Assembly: GCA_900088475.1 (NCBI GenBank)
Contig: FLMG01000311.1
Span: 3,158-15,738 of the forward strand
Direction of reading: 5' to 3'
DNA length: 12,581 nucleotides
Source of the DNA: Hyphochytrium catenoides
Taxonomy: Eukaryota > Sar > Hyphochytriomycetes > Hyphochytriales > Hyphochytriaceae
The translations under genes were made by a program, and so were the position numbers. Shown here piece after piece: positions 8,394 to 12,581 of the stretch. Under the pieces are notes generated by a model. That model was not told the DNA's origin. It saw nothing but the letters and a program-made list of their open reading frames with translations, and made no database searches. The number at the start of each line of letters is the position of its first letter. The stretch's first letter is position 1.

Positions 8394-10548
8394 ATGGCAA
8401 AGGAACTTAGATACGACGGCAAAGGTAGCTGCCGCGGACTAATTTCTTCTACTCATTCTTCTTGGCCTTGGGCCCTGGCTCCAGATCTGAGCCTCCGCTG
8501 GGAGCTAGCTCAAAGCGAGAGTCACATTTTCTTCTCCCCTTCGTAATGCCATTTTCCTCTGCCGTTGACCCTTTCTCTCTCTGGCCTTGTCCCGTGTTAG
8601 CCAGCACTGAGCCTTCTTGACGTCTCTCCTATTCTCTTGCACTCTCTTTTTTAGAACTCACCGTCTCTTCCTTTGTCCTTTTGTCCAAAGTGGCCATTGT
8701 CACCGGCGCTGGCGGAGGGCTGGGCCGCGCTTATGCGATTCTCCTTGGTTCTCGAGGCGCAAAGGTAGTGGTAAATGATCTTGGAGGTTCCTTCAAGGGA
8801 GAGGGCACTAGCACCTCCATGGCAGATAAGGTATGAGAGCAGGGCAGAGGTCCTGCATGGGAAGCATGCAGATAGACTCACAGTGAGAGAGAAGAGAGAA
8901 AGCAACAAGACGCCGCCACTGCCCTTCCGGGGGCCTGACTCTTTGGTGGTGAAGGCATCGGGGACAATTGTCGCCTTTCATAGATAGAGAGAGAGAAGAG
9001 AGACGAAGAAGAGAGAGAGAGACAGAAAGAGGTACTGCTCTGTTGCAAGGGGCCGGCGAAAGGGAGGATATAAAGGGATTAGCCAGACTCTATTCCTCAT
9101 TGTCTCACTTACCCGTTACGCTTGCAGGTCGTGAACGAGATCAAAGCCATGGGCGGGGAGGCCATTGCGAACTATGACAGTGTGGAGTTTGGGGAGAAGA
9201 TCGTGCAGACTGCCTTGGACAAATGTGAGGCACAACTTCCGACAACTTCTCTCTCTCTCCCTCTCTCTGTGTGTCTCCCTTATCTTCACAAGTCAATCTC
9301 ACCCTCCGTTATATTAAGGGGGCCGTGTCGACATTATCATCAACAACGCGGGCATCCTGCGTGATATTTCACTGCAGAAGATGAGCCAGAAGGACTGGGA
9401 TCTCATCTACGCTGTGCACATGAAAGGAACATACAGGTATCATGGTTGCCACCTGCTTGCATTCCCATATTTTGAGTTACCCCTAGATGGCACTTCTTCG
9501 TTGCTCACTCTATTATTCCCTCTGGTTCTCTCTCTCTCGTCCTTCTCTCCTTGGTTCTGCACCGGGCTCTGTCTCTTTCTCTTTATTTTCAGTGTCACAA
9601 AAGCAGCTTGGAATGTGATGCGAGACCAGAAGTATGGTCGGATCATCAATGTGTCCAGCGCGGCAGGTCTCTATGGAAACTTCGGACAGACGAACTACTC
9701 AGCCATGAAGATGGCCATCGCAGGCTTTAGCTTGGCTGCCGCCAAAGAGGGCGCTAGCAGGAACATCAAGGTAGGAAACGAATGAAAGTGCATGTCCGTG
9801 CCATTGGCTTGATGCCGTTCAGGGTGAAAGGTGACGGACATTTTATGATCTTCTCTCCGCATATCAATTATTATTTATTCTCTCCCGTTGTGCGGTCCTT
9901 TAAAGCTAAGAGCCAGTTTGCCTTCCCTTTCACGTGTGGTCCAGGTCAATGTCATTGCCCCCATTGCTGGCTCAAGAATGACAGAAACAGTCATGCCGCC
10001 AGATCTTCTGGAGAAACTGAGGCCCGAATACGTCGCTCCATTCGTAGGGTGAGCCCACGTTGTCAACATTGTAACTGTGTCTCTATTACTTACGTCTGGG
10101 CACCTGGCGATACTAGGTACCTTGCCCATGAATCCTGTGCTCCCACCGGTGGTATCTTTGAGCTTGGCGCAGGATGGGTGGCAAAGGTACGACTAGCGCT
10201 AGTAATAGTGTTCTTAGCAGTTGGATATATAATGCTCATTCATCTCTCCCTTTAGGTCCGGTGGCAGCGATCCAAGGGCTCTTTCTTCAACATCAAGAAG
10301 GGAATGACCGTAGAAGATGTGGCTGAAAAGTACCCATCCATTGAGGTGACAACTTTGTCTCTCTGCGGTTATGTTCCTCCCCTCTCTTCTCCTTTCCTGG
10401 GCTCACCAAGTCTCACTCGTTCCCATCCTTCAAAAATCCTGACCCTCGGCCTGCTGTACCCTTATAGGATTTTTCTTCTGGCGCGACATATCCTACGGCC
10501 ACTAACGATGCTTTCGAGCCTATCATGGCGAACCTGGCTAAGCTCTGA
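8394..10548 (+). CDS. Peroxisomal (3R)-hydroxyacyl-CoA dehydrogenase, standalone MFE-2 N-domain (9 exons)
   Basis: Seen: exons 8394-8424, 8691-8830, 9128-9224, 9319-9436, 9593-9770, 9945-10048, 10117-10186, 10256-10345 and 10468-10548, all with GT-AG introns of 68-297 bases. The product is 302 residues. It is a short-chain dehydrogenase: TGAGGGLG (15-22) binds the nucleotide, Asp40 favours NAD, NNAG is 98-101, and the catalytic set is Ser151, Tyr164, Lys168 (NYSAMK). Markers of the multifunctional enzyme type 2 group include [35 protein letters not shown] and [13 protein letters not shown]. It ends in -AKL, a type 1 peroxisomal signal. Known: this domain oxidises (3R)-3-hydroxyacyl-CoA to 3-ketoacyl-CoA in peroxisomal beta-oxidation. 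In animals it is fused to hydratase 2 and SCP2-like domains. Inferred: here it is a separate soluble enzyme, with the hydratase encoded elsewhere. The start ATAATGG opens with [10 protein letters not shown], typical of the family. No lesions are seen, so it should be functional. Confidence 0.95.
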
Positions 10549-11145
10549 GGCACTTCGACGGCATAAGAGCGCCAGGAAGAGCAAGCAAGGATGAAGGAGT
10601 AGAGGAAGGGATATTTCTAGGTTCAGCAGTAAAAATAGGGAGTTAAGTTGTGAAGGGCCACATGCTGACGTTAGGGCGGCGCATAGAGCGACTTAGCAAA
10701 GCATATAACGCTTCACCTCTCCATGGATAATATCTACTCACCTTGGGAAACAAACCTTAGGCTTTCTTTCTTATTGGTACTTGTCTCTCCATCACCTCAT
10801 GAAAGGGTGAGGCTGGGGTTTTGAATTCCTTCTCTCTCCCTCTCTGTCTCTCTCTCTCTCTCCTCTGTCTGTCCGCTATTTCATTTTTTCCATTGTCTCA
10901 ATGTGAGCAGGTTTTGTAACGCCTCTTATGAGATCACAACAAGTTTTGATAATCACTCAATCCAGTTTCGAGATGCCTTCGTTGATACTTTAGCACCGTA
11001 TTGATGAGGACCATCCACCTCTGATCTCCACTCTAAACTAGTGATATGATAACCAGTCTGGCCTGAAGCGGTCTTGCTCTTGCTTCTCAAAAGTGTATAT
11101 ACACTCCACTCCATCTTTGCGCATAGGATTCCCTCTTGGCGTTTC

Positions 11146-11150
<5 letters not shown>
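10549..11150. other. Spacer downstream of the dehydrogenase gene
   Basis: This contains the 3' untranslated region of the dehydrogenase and a short CT tract at about 10828-10872. No gene, RNA or repeat family other than the simple sequence was recognised. A consensus polyadenylation hexamer is not evident near the stop. Confidence 0.5.
10828..10872. repeat. Short (CT)n tract
   Basis: A run of CTCTCT with CCCTC, TGTC and CCTC interruptions, of the same simple-repeat class as the longer tracts in the window. Confidence 0.85.
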
Positions 11151-11213
<63 letters not shown>

Positions 11214-11259
11214 CGCGCGCGCTCTCTCGCTCGCTCTCTCTCTCTCTCGTCTTTCTCTC

Positions 11260-11306
<47 letters not shown>

Positions 11307-11310
11307 CTTT
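11151..11310. repeat. Long (CT)n microsatellite with CG-rich interruption
   Basis: A nearly perfect (CT)n run of about 60 bases (11151-11210) is followed by a GCTCGCGCGCGCTC interruption (about 11211-11232), then further CT repeats to about 11305. All three plus frames stay open through it and give Leu/Ser, Ser/Leu or Leu/Ala/Arg repeats, which is a property of the repeat and not a gene. Length polymorphism between individuals is likely. Confidence 0.95.
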
Positions 11311-11470
11311 CTCTTAAAGGCTCCTTAACCTTTCTTCCTGGCGTTTGTCCCTCACGCTCTACCTCGGGTTTGCCTCTCTGTTTCTGTTTTCTCTCCTTTC
11401 CCCTCTTTTGCATCTAGGGTTACCTAGCCACCTCTTTCCCCTTCCTCCCACTTCTCATTTCCTCCTGCAG

Positions 11471-12460
11471 GTTCGTCCTCTGCCTCTAATTCTTCCCTCT
11501 TTGCAGTGGCCTCCGCGTTGCTTGCCCTGACGTGTCTCTCCCAGAACTGTCGCTTCGTCGCGGTGCAGAGCCCAGTGCATCAGTTTGAAGCTTCTACGCC
11601 CTGTAGTTCTTGGCGAGGGTTTCCACTTTTGCCCTCTCTCCTCTGGCTCTCGCTGGCTCTTTCTAGCTCTTACGCCCATTTTCTCTCTCTCTGTGTCTCG
11701 ACAATGATGGACGGAGTTCAAATATCTGGACGCTCCTCCTTTCGCCTTAGCAGTGAAGGCGGAGAAGGGAAGACAGACAGGAGCGTCTCTTCTTTTCTTT
11801 ATCTCTGCAGTAAGGACTATGGATGTAATCTTGTCCCTCCTGATGTACCTGGAGCCACCACGGCCGAGCTCTGCAATGCCAGCTGCCCATCACAGCTCAG
11901 ACTAAGCGGGGAGGCGTCTCTCTCTCCTTCTACTTCTCTCTCTCCTTCTCTTTCCTCCCCGCTTCTTCCGTCCACTTCCCCTCCTTCCCCAGATGCTCGA
12001 GACACTGTCCAGCCTTCTCCAAGCGTTGAATGGCTCAGATCATCCCCTAATGACTCTACAGGCTTCACGCTCCTAGGACTGGCCTTTGGAGTTGCTGCAC
12101 TGATTGGGATCATTGGCCTCTTTGCTGTTAGAAGGAAAGGCCCCGTGATTCTCAGCAGAGGACAAGCGGAACAGACGAAGAAGAAGGATGAGAAAGGAGA
12201 GAAGAAGGAGAAAAGCAACGGGAGAGCGCTCGGAAGAGTGGGAGCTGGCCGATGGGTACCGTTGGCTGCTTCTCTCTCTAGAGAAAAAGCAGAGGTAGCG
12301 GCGTTGACTTCCAGGAGAGAAGGATCTGTTCCCTGTTCCTCCTTCTACGACGAGGAGGAGGAGGAGAGGAAAGAAGACTCTTTCCCCAGTTCTCTGCTAG
12401 CTGTTGGTACTCTCAGTGAAGAGAGAGAGAGCACTCTGATGAAGTGGAGCCATGATGATG
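11471..12460 (+). CDS. Partial gene: predicted single-pass membrane protein with Cys-rich ectodomain and charged tail
   Basis: Seen: one plus frame is open from 11428 past the window edge. A likely acceptor (CTCCTGCAG) ends at 11470. The next residues contain a hydrophobic signal-like stretch (SSLFAVASALLALTCLSQ), then a region with paired cysteines (KDYGCNLVPPDVPG, AELCNASCP), a Ser/Pro-rich stalk, and a membrane segment at 12061-12129 (GLAFGVAALIGIIGLFAV). RRKG and a Lys/Glu-rich tail with an acidic Glu run follow. The exon ends at a good donor (GATGATG|GTGAGG, intron from 12461, phase 1). The segment between about 11619 and 11810 is CT-rich and ends in TTATCTCTGCAG, so it may be a further intron, although it is open. 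The first in-frame ATG in the window is at 11704, so the true start is either there or in an earlier exon. The family is not recognised. Inferred: a type I surface or endomembrane protein with N-glycosylation sequons (NAS, NDS) outside. Confidence 0.55.
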
Positions 12461-12546
12461 GTGAGGACTGCACATCTCCTTCATTGCTCTATGCTTTGGT
12501 CTACCTTTCTTCTCTCCCCTTTCTTTATACACTGTTGATGTCTTCG

Positions 12547-12581
<35 letters not shown>
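12461..12581 (+). other. Intron reaching the right edge, ending in (CT)n
   Basis: After the GTGAGG donor the sequence turns pyrimidine-rich and becomes a (CT)n run from about 12548 to the edge. No acceptor is reached, so the membrane-protein gene continues outside the window. Confidence 0.6.

Noticed and set aside
9381-10255. Longer unspliced frames across the dehydrogenase region
   Set aside because: They read from exons into introns. The family sequence is restored only when the GT-AG introns are removed.
11074-11417. Overlapping open frames on both strands through the (CT)n tract encoding Leu/Ser or Glu/Arg repeats
   Set aside because: A dinucleotide repeat with few stops is open in every frame. 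The peptides are pure repeat artefacts with no flanking coding sequence.
11817-12218. 133-codon minus-strand frame opposite the membrane-protein exon
   Set aside because: It is antisense to a plus frame with signal-like, Cys-rich and membrane segments, and itself shows no family features.

Overview
The window is nuclear DNA of a eukaryote. Coding stretches are broken by short GT-AG introns with pyrimidine-rich 3' ends, and no bacterial-style operon or ribosome binding site is seen. Long (GA)n/(CT)n tracts punctuate the spacers. The intron-dense style, the single-domain peroxisomal dehydrogenase, and a SAP plus SANT-like protein of a type I associate with oomycetes and brown algae suggest a unicellular protist, possibly a stramenopile. 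The lineage is an inference and cannot be fixed from this sequence alone.

Layout, left to right. Positions 1-971 hold GA-rich simple sequence and a spacer. A two-exon gene (972-2778) encodes a predicted nuclear DNA-binding protein: SAP-like motif, AT-hook-like patch, SANT/Myb-like region and C-terminal coiled coil. A roughly 650-base spacer leads to a decayed pogo/Tigger-type (Tc1/mariner superfamily) DNA transposon at about 3425-5491. Its transposase has an in-frame stop, two frame shifts and altered catalytic positions, but still carries a recognisable 63-base intron. A stretch of unrecognised coding-like sequence with one internal stop follows (5573-5899). A small two-exon gene (6361-6884) encodes a 91-residue Spec3/Stum-family membrane protein.

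The spacer 6885-8393 carries a weak minus-strand candidate gene and a CT microsatellite. A nine-exon gene (8394-10548) then encodes a complete 302-residue (3R)-hydroxyacyl-CoA dehydrogenase. It matches the N-terminal domain of peroxisomal multifunctional enzyme type 2 and ends in the peroxisomal signal -AKL. After another CT-rich spacer, the right end (about 11471 to the window edge) holds part of a gene for a predicted single-pass membrane protein, running into an intron that leaves the window.

All confident genes lie on the plus strand but look like independent eukaryotic transcription units. Nothing links them as a pathway. The best-supported calls are the dehydrogenase, the Stum-like protein and the pogo-like relic. 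I see no evidence for a new multigene system. The most useful leads are the standalone dehydrogenase, the Stum-like protein, the unassigned fragment at 5573-5899 and the membrane protein at the right edge.
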